The notes beneath the pieces were generated by a model that saw only the letters and a program-made list of their open reading frames with translations, was not told the origin of the DNA and ran no database searches. Both the position numbers and the translations under genes were made by a program. This document shows, piece after piece, positions 50,380-60,108 of a stretch of DNA of 64,000 nucleotides (the first letter of the stretch is position 1; the number at the start of each line of letters is the position of its first letter). The DNA is from an uncultured Candidatus Actinomarina sp. (GTDB lineage: Bacteria > Actinomycetota > Acidimicrobiia > Actinomarinales > Actinomarinaceae), in assembly GCA_902593795.1 (NCBI GenBank), contig CACJJR010000002.1, positions 124,001-188,000 of the forward strand. Reading direction: 5' to 3'.

Positions 50380-51686
50380 TGTTTGTACCACATTCTGAAA
50401 TAGATTTAAAAAAGATGTTTGAAGAGCTATCAATTAGTTCTTTAGAAGACCTTTTTACACATATTCCTGAAACATTAAAGTTAAATGATGGTTTGAATGT
50501 ACCACCTTCACTTTCTGAACTTGAATCTATTGCTGAATTTGAATTATTAGAATCCAAAAATACACCAAATTTAATATGTTTTGCTGGTGGAGGTCATTAT
50601 GACGTTTATTTACCCCAAACTGTTAAATCTTTGACAATGCGTCCAGAATTCATGACTTCCTATACACCTTATCAAGCAGAAATATCACAAGGTATTCTTC
50701 AAGTCTTATTTGAATATCAATCACTTATTTGTGATTTAACTGACATGGAGCTTGCTAATGCTTCACTTTATGATGGCGCTACATCGGTGGCAGAAGCCAT
50801 TTCTGTAGCAATTAATAAAACAAAACGAGACAACGTTGTAATTTCTAGCGGATTTAATCCAAATACGAAAGAGGTTGTAAATACATTAATTGATCGTAAT
50901 AAATTCAATACTACTTATGTTGATTTAGTTGATTACTTATTTCCTGAAGACTATGTTTTCTCCCAAGATGATGCAGCATTTGTTGTATCTTTACCTCATT
51001 ATGAGGGATCGGCTCAAGACTTAACTTCAATTGTTCAAAATGCTAAAGCTGCCGGAGTTATTACTATTTGTTATGCAGATCCATCAATGCTTGGTATTTT
51101 GAAATCTCCTGGATCAATGGGTTTTGATATAGTTGTATCAGAGGGTCAATCAATGGGTTCCTCTTTATCATTCGGTGGTCCAACTGTTGGTTGGTTTGCT
51201 ACCAGAAAAGAATTAGCAAGATTAGTTCCCGGAAGAATTATTGGGGAATCAAGAGACTCAAATAATACTAAAACATATGTAATGACACTAAGGGCAAGAG
51301 AACAAGATATTAGAAGAGAAAAAGCATCATCTAATATATGTACAAACCAAACTCTTAATGCTGTAGGTTCGACTATTCATTTATCTTGGTTAGGACCAGA
51401 AGGACTTTATGAGATTGGATATCAAGCTATTCAAAAGGCATCTTATATGAAGCAAGCTCTTATTGAAAATGGATTTACAGTTCTAAATAACAATACATCA
51501 TTAAGAGAATTTTTAATCCAAACGAAAAGATTAGCTGAGGATGTAATTTTAGAAATGGGATCAAAAGGTTTCTTAGCTGGTATCAAATATTCTGATAATG
51601 AAATATTGATAGCAGTTACAGAGAAGAGAACGAGAGAACAAATAGATAATTATGTTGAATCTTTAATGGAGGTTGACAATGCATAG
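50379..51686 (+). CDS. gcvPA: glycine dehydrogenase (decarboxylating) subunit 1
   Basis: A 435-residue N-terminal half of the split P protein. FAGGGHYDVYLPQTV, YTPYQAEISQGILQVLFEYQ and LYDGATSVAEA are typical. It pairs with the subunit encoded next to form the pyridoxal-phosphate decarboxylase. The split form is usual in many Gram-positives and thermophiles, whereas many bacteria have one fused GcvP. Confidence 0.95.
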   Translation: MFVPHSEIDLKKMFEELSISSLEDLFTHIPETLKLNDGLNVPPSLSELESIAEFELLESKNTPNLICFAGGGHYDVYLPQTVKSLTMRPEFMTSYTPYQAEISQGILQVLFEYQSLICDLTDMELANASLYDGATSVAEAISVAINKTKRDNVVISSGFNPNTKEVVNTLIDRNKFNTTYVDLVDYLFPEDYVFSQDDAAFVVSLPHYEGSAQDLTSIVQNAKAAGVITICYADPSMLGILKSPGSMGFDIVVSEGQSMGSSLSFGGPTVGWFATRKELARLVPGRIIGESRDSNNTKTYVMTLRAREQDIRREKASSNICTNQTLNAVGSTIHLSWLGPEGLYEIGYQAIQKASYMKQALIENGFTVLNNNTSLREFLIQTKRLAEDVILEMGSKGFLAGIKYSDNEILIAVTEKRTREQIDNYVESLMEVDNA

Positions 51687-53184
51687 CGGTGGTAATGCAA
51701 GCTCCCTACCTCTTGTTGGAGGTGCTCCGGAACCTACGATAAATCAATTGTCTAAGCCTGGTAGAAGAGCTTCAAGGTTCCCAAAATTAGATGTTCCTGT
51801 AAGTGAAATAAATAATTCAGCAATAAGACATGACAAACCTACTCTTCCTGAAGTATCAGAACATGACTTAGTTATGCATTATTCAAGGCTTGCGCATAGG
51901 AATTTTGCTGTAGATGTTGGATTTTACCCTCTTGGATCTTGCACTATGAAATATAATCCAAGATTTGCAGACTTTGTTGCTGGTTTAAATACCTTTGCAA
52001 ATTCTCACCCAGCAACTCCTGCTGCTTTTACTCAAGGGAATTTAGAAGTTCTACATGAATTAGAAAAGTTTTTGATAGAGATAACAGGTATGGATGATGC
52101 AACGTTTCAACCACCAGCAGGTGCGTCAGGTGAGTTGACAGGTTTATTAATAATTAAAAAATATTTAGAAGAAAATAACTTAAGTAATAAAACTGACATA
52201 ATCGTACCTGACTCAGCACATGGTACCAACCCTGCCTCAGCTAAAATGGCTGGTTTTAATGTAGTTGAAGTATCAACAGACATAAGAGGTATGGTCAATA
52301 TTGAAGACTTAAAAGGATTAGTAAATGAAAATACTGCAGGATTAATGTTGACTAATCCAAACACTGGAGGGCTATTTGAAGAAAACATTATGGAGATATC
52401 AAACATAATTCATGAAAATGGTGGTCTAGTTTATTATGACGGTGCAAATCTTAATGCAATTGTAGGAGTTTGTAGACCTGGAGATATGGGTTTTGATATA
52501 GTTCATTCTAATTTACATAAAACATTTGCTACCCCTCATGGTGGAGGAGGTCCTGGATCTGGGCCTGTAGCAGTAAAAAGTTTCTTAAAAGAATATTTAC
52601 CTGGCCCAATTGTTAATAAAACTGACAATAAATTTGAGTGGTATATGCCAAAATTATCTATTGGTCGAATGCATGGATATCATGGCAATTTTCTTGTAGC
52701 TTTAAGAGCGCTTGTTTACATGAAGCTTCTAGGAAAAGAAGGTTTGGATACTTTAGGTTCTTATGCAGTCCTAAACGCAAGATATTTAAGTTCAATTATT
52801 TCAAAAGTTATTCCTTTAGCTTATAACGAGCCTTGCATGCATGAATTTGTTGCAACAGTAAAACATCTAAAGAAATCTCATAAAATTAAAGCTTATGATG
52901 TTGGTAAAGCCCTTCTTGATAAAGGATTTCATTCTCCAACTATCTATTTCCCATTAATAATTGAAGAGGCATTAATGTTTGAACCCACAGAAACACAAAC
53001 AGTAGATACACTTGATGATCTAGCTGAAACATTAAAAGTAATAATTGATGAGTTGCAGGGAGATGATGTTTCATTAGAGTCTTATCCTAAAAATTTACCC
53101 GTTGGTAGGCCAAATGAGCTTATACCTGCTAAACATTTAACAGTTAATTGGGGAGACTTTGAACTTCTTGAATTAACTGAATAA
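51679..53184 (+). CDS. gcvPB: glycine dehydrogenase (decarboxylating) subunit 2
   Basis: A 501-residue C-terminal half of the split P protein, with the pyridoxal-phosphate Lys in DIVHSNLHKTFATPHGGGG. YPLGSCTMKYNP and PDSAHGTNPASA are also present. The start is the ATG at 51679, set by GGAGG 6 nt upstream, rather than the TTG at 51673. No lipoamide dehydrogenase gene is in the window. Confidence 0.95.
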   Translation: MHSGGNASSLPLVGGAPEPTINQLSKPGRRASRFPKLDVPVSEINNSAIRHDKPTLPEVSEHDLVMHYSRLAHRNFAVDVGFYPLGSCTMKYNPRFADFVAGLNTFANSHPATPAAFTQGNLEVLHELEKFLIEITGMDDATFQPPAGASGELTGLLIIKKYLEENNLSNKTDIIVPDSAHGTNPASAKMAGFNVVEVSTDIRGMVNIEDLKGLVNENTAGLMLTNPNTGGLFEENIMEISNIIHENGGLVYYDGANLNAIVGVCRPGDMGFDIVHSNLHKTFATPHGGGGPGSGPVAVKSFLKEYLPGPIVNKTDNKFEWYMPKLSIGRMHGYHGNFLVALRALVYMKLLGKEGLDTLGSYAVLNARYLSSIISKVIPLAYNEPCMHEFVATVKHLKKSHKIKAYDVGKALLDKGFHSPTIYFPLIIEEALMFEPTETQTVDTLDDLAETLKVIIDELQGDDVSLESYPKNLPVGRPNELIPAKHLTVNWGDFELLELTE

Positions 53185-53193
53185 TATGGATAT

Positions 53194-54843
53194 ATGAATC
53201 CATCTAAGATTGATATAGATAGAAATGTTAGTAAATTAAGAGTTAACTCAGCTGAATTTTTAAATCTCGAAAAATCTACTTTAATTTCCATGCTTGAAGA
53301 AACAATAGAAAATATAACCTCTATTGCATATTATTGGGCCACATTAGCTTCAGAAAAGAAAGGTACTTTAACAAAATCTAAAGAAGGTGAAGAATGGATT
53401 GGTGGCCCATTTGCATGTATTTATGCAATCCAATATTTTATCGAATCTATTCTTAATGAAGAAGATTTGGATATTTCTAAATTTGATGATTCCACTAAAA
53501 GCTATAAAGTTTTTCCAACAAAAAATATAGAAAAATTATTATTTCCATTTTTAGAAGGTGAAGTTAAGTTTGGTAAAAATTTAAGTTTTGAACAAATAAA
53601 TGAATACAGAGGTTTTGCTAATAGATTTCAAAATAATAAACCTAAAATTACACTAGTCCTAGGTGCAGGTAATGTCTCATCGATACCTGTTCTAGATGCA
53701 TTGTTCCATATGATTGCTAATAAATCGGTAATTTATTTAAAACTCAATCCAGTAAATGATTATTTATTACCAATATTTACTCAGATATTTGAACCATTCA
53801 TAGCAAGAGGTTTTATGGTCATCAGTGAAGGTGATATGAAAGCATCACAATACCTCACCGAACACGATGGTTTTCAACATACTCACTTAACTGGATCTAA
53901 CTTTACTTACGAAAATATTGTTTATGGAAGGGTACTAAGTGATAAAGAACGAAATTTGAAAATGTTACCAAAGATAAATAAAAAACCTATAACTTCTGAA
54001 TTAGGCAATGTAACACCTGTAATTGTACATCCAGGTAATTGGTCACGTTCAGAAATTAGGCATCAAGCAAAAAAAATAGTTACTGCAAAATTAAACAATT
54101 CAGGTTTTAATTGTATAGCTGCGCAAGTAGTTGTTCTTCCTAAAGATTGGAAACACACTAATAAATTAAAAAAAGATATTAAATATTATTTACAAAAAGT
54201 GGGTGATACTACATCTTACTATCCAGGTGCATCTGAAAAACTTAGTGAACTTATGGATACAAATAATTATGAACAGATAAATGACTTATCCTGTAATACA
54301 CCATTCTTAGTTGCTGATTTAAATTTAGAAAAAGAATATGCCAACCAAGAAGTATGGTCAACTGCATTATTTTTTAAAGAAATTCCATACAGTAGTTATG
54401 AAGATTTTTGCACTAAGTCAATAAATTATGTTAACAATGATTTATGGGGTAATTTAGGTGCAACAGTTCTAATTAAGAATCATAAAAAAAGGAATAATGT
54501 TGGGATATTAAACACATATGTTGAAGATCTCAATTATGGCACAGTTGCAATAAATGAATGGTCTGCACTTGGTTTTGTTATTCCGACACTTCCTTGGGGT
54601 GGATACCCTGGAAATAAAGATAATGATATACAAAGTGGTCAAGGATATGTTCATAATTCATTATTATTTGAATCTCCACAAAAAGGTGTTGTATATTCAA
54701 AATTTAGACTCTCACCTCTAATTGATCCTCCTTGGTTTGTTACTAATAAAAAAGCTCATCGTATTTTTAAACATCTAACTTATTATCAAGCAACAAAATC
54801 AAAAATAAATTTAATTAAATTAATTTTTTCAACACTAATATAA
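53194..54843 (+). CDS. aldehyde dehydrogenase superfamily protein (acyl-CoA reductase-like)
   Basis: A 549-residue protein. A long N-terminal part is followed by the NAD-binding segment (ITLVLGAGNVSSIPVLDAL), HTHLTGSNFTYEN (nucleotide loop), SELGNVTPVIV (for ELGG-x-P) and the catalytic Cys in NNSGFNCIAAQ. It resembles LuxC/acyl-CoA reductase-type and diverged ALDH proteins. It probably oxidises or reduces an aldehyde; the substrate is unknown. It lies in the glpK-gcv operon, 9 nt after gcvPB. Confidence 0.8.
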   Translation: MNPSKIDIDRNVSKLRVNSAEFLNLEKSTLISMLEETIENITSIAYYWATLASEKKGTLTKSKEGEEWIGGPFACIYAIQYFIESILNEEDLDISKFDDSTKSYKVFPTKNIEKLLFPFLEGEVKFGKNLSFEQINEYRGFANRFQNNKPKITLVLGAGNVSSIPVLDALFHMIANKSVIYLKLNPVNDYLLPIFTQIFEPFIARGFMVISEGDMKASQYLTEHDGFQHTHLTGSNFTYENIVYGRVLSDKERNLKMLPKINKKPITSELGNVTPVIVHPGNWSRSEIRHQAKKIVTAKLNNSGFNCIAAQVVVLPKDWKHTNKLKKDIKYYLQKVGDTTSYYPGASEKLSELMDTNNYEQINDLSCNTPFLVADLNLEKEYANQEVWSTALFFKEIPYSSYEDFCTKSINYVNNDLWGNLGATVLIKNHKKRNNVGILNTYVEDLNYGTVAINEWSALGFVIPTLPWGGYPGNKDNDIQSGQGYVHNSLLFESPQKGVVYSKFRLSPLIDPPWFVTNKKAHRIFKHLTYYQATKSKINLIKLIFSTLI

Positions 54844-54847
54844 AATT

Positions 54848-55966
54848 ATGAAAAAAATTTCAATTATTTTATTAGTACTTATTTTTATATCTTGTGGTAC
54901 ATCATCAGATGATTCTGAGACAACCATTACTATCCTTGAAACATCCGACGAAACAACTACTTCAATACAAAACAGCGAGGCAGTAGTTGAGGATGATAGT
55001 GAAAATGTAAATACAGTTATAGGTTATGAATTTGATGTTGATAAGATGTCACCTTTTACTGGATTAGAGTTACCAGCAGAAACATGGCTTAAAAGACCTA
55101 GAAGAGCTATTGCTTTTAAAATTGATAATAACATTAATGCTCGTCCACAGTCAGGACTACAAGAAGCTGATGCGGTTCATGAAATATTAGTCGAAGGTGG
55201 GATGACAAGATTTCTTGCTTTTTACCTTGATAATTCATCTAAATATTTAGGTCCAATAAGATCAGCTAGACCAACTGATCCAACTATGGTTAGACCTTAC
55301 GGCGGTACTTTAGTAGTATCAGGTGCAACGGATGGTTTAATACCTTCTATAAGAGAACTTGGTGTCCCTGTTCTAGAAGAACAATCGTTACCAACAATGT
55401 TTAGAATAACAACTAGAAAAGCTCCACATAATTTATATGCTGATACAGAACTTGTGCGTGAAAAAATTAACGATAAAGGATTCTATTTTCTTCAACCTGG
55501 GCCTCAACCACTGTACTCTTTCGGTTTAGATCAAAGTACCTGGACGTCAGATGCGAATAGAGTAACAGTAAAATACTCAGAGTTCACTACTGTTATTTGG
55601 AAACTCGATGATGGAAAATATTCGAGATTTATTATTGACAGTTATTCTGATAGTAATGAAGCTGCTGCACATAATTTTATTACTCAGGAAGGTAATACCG
55701 ATATCTTAACAACCGAAACTATTGTTGTGTTACAAGGAGCTTTGTATAAAGATGCTGCTACTACATTACCAAGTGTATTAACTGTGGGTGTTGGTAAGGT
55801 TTATGTATTTAATAATGGAAAATCAATAGAAGGAACTTGGAGAAGGGGAGATATAAATGAATCTTTTGTCCTATCTGACAATCAAGGAAACTTGATACAA
55901 GTTCCACCAAGTTCGCAATGGGTTCATATTTTACCAAATGAAGGCGAAATTACAGTAAATAACTAG
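54848..55966 (+). CDS. DUF3048 (YerB-like) lipoprotein
   Basis: A 372-residue lipoprotein with lipobox LIFISCG and a Thr/Glu-rich linker. The DUF3048 core has RPRRAIAFKIDNNINARPQSGLQ, GPIRSARPTDPTMVRPYGG and RKAPHNLYAD. The C-terminal half ends in a conserved RRGD-type block (GTWRRGDINESF). Bacillus YerB-type proteins are cell-envelope proteins of unknown role. It lies 4 nt after the ALDH gene. Confidence 0.88.
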   Translation: MKKISIILLVLIFISCGTSSDDSETTITILETSDETTTSIQNSEAVVEDDSENVNTVIGYEFDVDKMSPFTGLELPAETWLKRPRRAIAFKIDNNINARPQSGLQEADAVHEILVEGGMTRFLAFYLDNSSKYLGPIRSARPTDPTMVRPYGGTLVVSGATDGLIPSIRELGVPVLEEQSLPTMFRITTRKAPHNLYADTELVREKINDKGFYFLQPGPQPLYSFGLDQSTWTSDANRVTVKYSEFTTVIWKLDDGKYSRFIIDSYSDSNEAAAHNFITQEGNTDILTTETIVVLQGALYKDAATTLPSVLTVGVGKVYVFNNGKSIEGTWRRGDINESFVLSDNQGNLIQVPPSSQWVHILPNEGEITVNN

Positions 55967-55975
55967 AATCGAATA

Positions 55976-57712
55976 ATGACAAATTTAATAGCAGGGCTTA
56001 TTTTCTTATCAACTTTCGTTCCATCTTCTAATCTTGATAAATGCCAGGATGTTAATCAATTTCATCCAGTCAAATCTGACATAATGTTACAACTTGTTTT
56101 AAAATCATACGGGTATTACGACGGAAAAATAGATGGAAAATTTGGAAATATATCAAAAAAAGCATTAATTAGTTTTCAAAACACTAACAATATAGAAGCT
56201 GATGGAATAGTAGGCACTCAAACTTGTCAGTTATTGTTAAATAAGAAACAAATTTTAAAAAAAATATCTGTAGAATCCCAAGCATCTAATTCAGAACAGG
56301 ATTTTTCGCAAGATATATATGATGCACAAGAAATATTAAAACAGTTAGGTTTGTACACGTCTCAATTAGATGGATTGAATGGCCCAGGTACTAAAAGAGC
56401 ATTAAGAAATTTTCAAACAAAAGCTGGATTAATACCAGATGCTGTTTTAGGACCATTGACTAAATCTGCACTCGAAAAAGGTGAAGATAGCTATGTTGTT
56501 GTCAACGTATCAACACCAACTGTAGTTACTGAATCTAATTCTGGATCATCCGCTGATCAATCATCTGCACTTGACTTAAGAAACTATGATACTTCTAAAC
56601 AATGTATTGTTGGATATGTTGATAGTAATGGAATATGGGTACCAGATCCATGCTTTAAGCCTGTATTCGTTTATCGATTTGGTAAAACAGCTCAGGTAAA
56701 CTCACAACAAGAATTAGATGCTTACCTCGCTGATCGTTGGTCACTTCAAAAAGAAAAAACCTATGTAACTATCGGTAGAGTCAATACACAAAATTATAAA
56801 GATGGAGTGAACTCACCGGTCAATGGATTAGTGATGCCAGCCGGCTCTAACAATAGCATTGTTATCGGTATTAAGAATGATAATAATGTACGTGCTAGAC
56901 CGCAGTCAGGCCCCCAAAATGCTGATGCGGTATTTGAGGTTTTAGTAGAGGGGGGTATGACTAGATTTATTAATATTTTTTATGAATCTGATACAACTTA
57001 TCATGGACCAATAAGATCTGCCAGACCTACAGACCCAACAGTACTTCGACCAATAGATGGTGTATTAATTGCCAGTGGTGCAACAGGTGGCTTGATACCT
57101 GAAATTATTGATATGGGTGTTCCAGTGATAACTGACCGAAGGCCTGATTATTTTAGAATATCCTCACGAAAAGCACCTCATAATTTATACGCTGATACTT
57201 ATAAATTAAAGTCGACTGCAATATCCAAAGGTTATAAAAAATCAACTAATCCACAGCCGCTTTTTCCGTGGGGAGATCCAAATATAAATACTTGGACAAG
57301 TATAAATTCATTAAAATTAAAATTTTCGTCTCAAACATCTACAACATGGACATGGAATGGATCCACTTATACTAGAACTTATTACGATGCTTACAGAGGT
57401 TCCTCTTCAGGTAATGCTCATAATTGGATAAATCAAGATGGTTCAACAGGTCAAATTACCTTTCCAACTGTTATTGCTTTATTCTGTGAACCGTACATAC
57501 ATCCACTACAGCTTCCATCCGTAAAAACAGTGGGTGAAGGTAGAGCAGTAATTATGCATAAAGGAAAAATGCTAGATGCTCGTTGGAAACGAGGGTCAAA
57601 TTTAGATCCTTTTCATATTGTAGATAGCAGTGGTAACTCTCTTCTTGTTCCTAAAGGAAAACCTTGGATTTCCTTAGTTCCGAGTACATATTCTCCTAGT
57701 TTTGACAATTAA
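55976..57712 (+). CDS. DUF3048 protein with two peptidoglycan-binding domains
   Basis: A 578-residue exported protein. A signal-like N-terminus is followed by two PG_binding_1 repeats (about 35-85: YYDGKIDGKFGNISKKALI; about 112-160: YTSQLDGLNGPGTKRALRNF), a linker, then a DUF3048 domain closely related to the upstream protein (RPQSGPQNADAVFEVLVEGG, GPIRSARPTDPTVLRPIDG). The pair look like a duplication in which one copy is lipid-anchored and the other wall-anchored. It ends the operon. Confidence 0.9.
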   Translation: MTNLIAGLIFLSTFVPSSNLDKCQDVNQFHPVKSDIMLQLVLKSYGYYDGKIDGKFGNISKKALISFQNTNNIEADGIVGTQTCQLLLNKKQILKKISVESQASNSEQDFSQDIYDAQEILKQLGLYTSQLDGLNGPGTKRALRNFQTKAGLIPDAVLGPLTKSALEKGEDSYVVVNVSTPTVVTESNSGSSADQSSALDLRNYDTSKQCIVGYVDSNGIWVPDPCFKPVFVYRFGKTAQVNSQQELDAYLADRWSLQKEKTYVTIGRVNTQNYKDGVNSPVNGLVMPAGSNNSIVIGIKNDNNVRARPQSGPQNADAVFEVLVEGGMTRFINIFYESDTTYHGPIRSARPTDPTVLRPIDGVLIASGATGGLIPEIIDMGVPVITDRRPDYFRISSRKAPHNLYADTYKLKSTAISKGYKKSTNPQPLFPWGDPNINTWTSINSLKLKFSSQTSTTWTWNGSTYTRTYYDAYRGSSSGNAHNWINQDGSTGQITFPTVIALFCEPYIHPLQLPSVKTVGEGRAVIMHKGKMLDARWKRGSNLDPFHIVDSSGNSLLVPKGKPWISLVPSTYSPSFDN

Positions 57713-57737
57713 CTTTACTTTTGTATATCAATAATGG

Positions 57738-57816
57738 TATATTAAGAGTGCGTTTCAATTAAGTGTGATACGCAGCCCTGTTGGGAAGCCCTCTTTATTG
57801 GGGGCTTCCGTTTTTT
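57738..57816 (+). ncRNA. candidate small RNA: promoter, hairpin and strong terminator
   Basis: TATATT (57738-57743) is followed about 6 nt later by a hairpin TGCGT-T-TCA...TGA-T-ACGCA (57749-57774). A terminator comes next: GGAAGCCC (57784-57791) with GGGCTTCC (57802-57809), then six T. The terminator surely ends the long operon. The first hairpin with its own -10 hints at an RNA of about 65 nt, but no -35 is clear. Confidence 0.4.
57783..57816 (+). terminator. strong rho-independent terminator
   Basis: An 8-bp GC-rich stem (GGAAGCCC/GGGCTTCC) is followed by GTTTTTT. It closes the glpK-DUF3048 operon. The LLM gene converges from the other side. Confidence 0.95.
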
Positions 57817-57820
57817 AGGA

Positions 57821-58762
57821 TTAATTTAATTCGGATAATATGTTGAGCGTATCTCCCCAAACAATGTCGGGTACATAAGCAATTAAATAAGAACAACCTT
57901 CATTTTCGTATTCTTTAATAGTATTAAAAACTTCATCTTTGGTTCCAATTAATGGTCTTTCATAGTAATAGTCTTTGGGTATGTTTGTATATTCTGCAAG
58001 TTTATCTATTTTTGTATCTAAATCACTTTTTGTTTCAGTTATTAGTACATTTGTATGTAAAGTTCTGCCAATATCATTGAAATTTCTATTTTCATTTTTA
58101 CAATGTTCTTTTAAAATATTTGATTTATGAATGAATCCTTCTACATCAACATCCCAGTTCCCATAATCTCCATACTTAGCTAAAAGTTTTAATGTTACTT
58201 TCTCTCCACCTCCGCATACCCAAAGTGGAGGATAAGGTTTTTGTATTGGTTTAGGTTGGTTAATTGCTCCGTCAATCTGATAATAAGTTCCGTTAAAAGT
58301 AGGTGTTTCTTCAGTTGTCATTAGTTTATAAATAATTAAAGACTCTTCGAGCATTTTTAACCTGACCCCAGCAGATGGATACTCATATCCATAAGCTTTG
58401 TATTCATGGTCATACCATCCTGCACCAATTGCGTACTCAAGTCTACCGTTAGACATAACATCTATATTTGATGCAACTTTTGTGAGATAAGAAGGATTAC
58501 GATAAGAGTTACATGTACACATTTGTCCTAGCCTTACCCTTGAAGTTTTTTGTGATAACGCCGACATTAATGTCCAACATTCGAATGTAGGGTCTTGTGT
58601 TGGTTTTGGAACTGTATGAAAATGATCGTATACCCATAGTGATTCATAATTTAAATTTTCTATGTGCTTTGCAGTATTGAGAATAGTATCCCATTGATCT
58701 TCTACAGGTATACCATTAAGGTCCATTCGCCATCCTTGCGGTACGAAAGCTCCTATTTTCAT
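57821..58762 (-). CDS. LLM-class F420-dependent oxidoreductase
   Basis: A 313-residue luciferase-like monooxygenase. SLWVYDHFHTVP, CWTLMSALSQKTSRVRLGQMC, GRLEYAIGAGWYDHEYKAYG and PLWVCGGGEKVT are typical of the F420-using branch (TIGR03560-like). Substrate unknown. TATAAT lies 6 nt before the ATG (58774-58769, minus strand), predicting a leaderless mRNA. Confidence 0.9.
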   Translation of the reverse strand: MKIGAFVPQGWRMDLNGIPVEDQWDTILNTAKHIENLNYESLWVYDHFHTVPKPTQDPTFECWTLMSALSQKTSRVRLGQMCTCNSYRNPSYLTKVASNIDVMSNGRLEYAIGAGWYDHEYKAYGYEYPSAGVRLKMLEESLIIYKLMTTEETPTFNGTYYQIDGAINQPKPIQKPYPPLWVCGGGEKVTLKLLAKYGDYGNWDVDVEGFIHKSNILKEHCKNENRNFNDIGRTLHTNVLITETKSDLDTKIDKLAEYTNIPKDYYYERPLIGTKDEVFNTIKEYENEGCSYLIAYVPDIVWGDTLNILSELN

Positions 58763-58768
58763 AAATTT

Positions 58769-58774
58769 ATTATA
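58769..58774 (-). promoter_or_regulatory. leaderless -10 element for the LLM gene
   Basis: TATAAT on the minus strand, 6 nt before the ATG at 58762. It overlaps the end of the upstream intergenic gap only. Confidence 0.65.
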
Positions 58775-58775
58775 C

Positions 58776-59144
58776 CTATTTTGAATTACGTCTTTTTAAA
58801 ATAGATATTAAATCTGTAAGGTCTTCTCTTGTGTCTAATTTTTTAAAATATTTTAAACCAAGATAACCAGATAGAAGTAAAAATAGTGTAAGACTTATAA
58901 AATTTATTACTTTGACAACACCCGCACCGATACATGATTTTCTATTAGGACCAAGTGTTTTAATAAATTCTTCATTATTAAGATTGGTGAATATTTCAAG
59001 AACAGATCCGCAGCTAATTTCGAATTCTTTATATAAATTTAAGGAAATACCAACATACTCTAGTGTTACATCATTAAATAGATTAAAAATACTAACAAGA
59101 AAAAGGAGAATTAAAATTATCAAAAAAGATTTTCTATTAAACAT
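58776..59144 (-). CDS. hypothetical two-pass membrane protein
   Basis: A 122-residue protein. A first membrane segment (about 6-24) is followed by an external loop with two Cys (EISCGSVL and KSCIGAG) and a second segment (about 80-100). The Cys may form a disulfide. Unknown function. Confidence 0.6.
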   Translation of the reverse strand: MFNRKSFLIILILLFLVSIFNLFNDVTLEYVGISLNLYKEFEISCGSVLEIFTNLNNEEFIKTLGPNRKSCIGAGVVKVINFISLTLFLLLSGYLGLKYFKKLDTREDLTDLISILKRRNSK

Positions 59145-59165
59145 AAACTAAATACACTTTACTAA

Positions 59166-59735
59166 ATGAATGAAATAAACATATTAGAAAATCAACTTAA
59201 ACGAATGCGTTCAATGAATAAGTTTTATCACCTACAATTTTTGAATGATGTACGTTTTTATTTTGCTATCAGCATAATTGCTTTGATTATTTCATTTAAT
59301 AATGAAAAAGTGCTGTATTTATTGCCTTTAATAGCTTTATTAGGCAGTGTTATACTTTCTTTTCATGCATATTTTCTTATATTTTCACGAAATTATTCAG
59401 AATATTTGGAAAAAAAGATTAATAAACTCTCTGATACTGAAATATTTATTACACATAAATTAGAAAATAGTTATTTTTTTCCAATACAGGATAAAAAGAT
59501 TGTAGTAGCAAAAATTGGAAAAGAATTTTCATGGTTTAGTTTTGTTACATTATTCATCACTTTCTACGGATTGTTTCTCTACGCCTACAGTGTCTATGAA
59601 ATTGTTTCAACCCTTGAAAACATTAATTATCTTATGTTTATAATTGTCCTTACAATAATTACATTTTTGGTAGGTTATTGGTGGTTTATTAAAAACGTAG
59701 GTGAATCAAGACTGAGGAGTATTTATGACGAGTAA
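59166..59735 (+). CDS. hypothetical multi-pass membrane protein
   Basis: A 189-residue protein with four membrane segments in two pairs (about 30-80 and 123-178) around a charged middle (SEYLEKKINKLSDTEIF). Unknown family. Its end overlaps the thioesterase gene by 11 nt. Confidence 0.65.
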   Translation: MNEINILENQLKRMRSMNKFYHLQFLNDVRFYFAISIIALIISFNNEKVLYLLPLIALLGSVILSFHAYFLIFSRNYSEYLEKKINKLSDTEIFITHKLENSYFFPIQDKKIVVAKIGKEFSWFSFVTLFITFYGLFLYAYSVYEIVSTLENINYLMFIIVLTIITFLVGYWWFIKNVGESRLRSIYDE

Positions 59736-60108
59736 ATTTACTAACTTTGATGGTGATAATCTCGATAACTTTCTTGGACATGAGATGATTGATATTAAAG
59801 AAAATTATGTTAAATCAAAACTCAATGTTAAAGATCACCACAAACAACCAATGGGTTTGGTGCATGGAGGCATCTATTCAACATTAGCTGAAACAATATG
59901 CTCATACGGTGCTAACTTTTTAGATCAAGGTACCTTTGTCGGTGTGAATAACAATACTGATTTTTTATCTAGTGTAGAAAATGGAGAAATTATCTGTATT
60001 GCAGAACCAATTAAGATTGGTCGGTCTTACCAATTATGGGAAGCAAAAATATATCATAATGAAAAACTTTGTGCTGTTTCTAAAGTAAGATTAAGTAAAA
60101 TAAAATGA
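59725..60108 (+). CDS. PaaI-like hotdog-fold thioesterase
   Basis: A 127-residue hotdog protein. QPMGLVHGGIYSTLAETICSYGAN matches the PaaI/YdiI motif (HGG...E), with VGVNNNTDFLSSV next. It hydrolyses acyl-CoA; possible partners include menaquinone synthesis (DHNA-CoA). It overlaps the preceding gene by 11 nt and the following gene by 4 nt. Confidence 0.9.
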   Translation: MTSKFTNFDGDNLDNFLGHEMIDIKENYVKSKLNVKDHHKQPMGLVHGGIYSTLAETICSYGANFLDQGTFVGVNNNTDFLSSVENGEIICIAEPIKIGRSYQLWEAKIYHNEKLCAVSKVRLSKIK

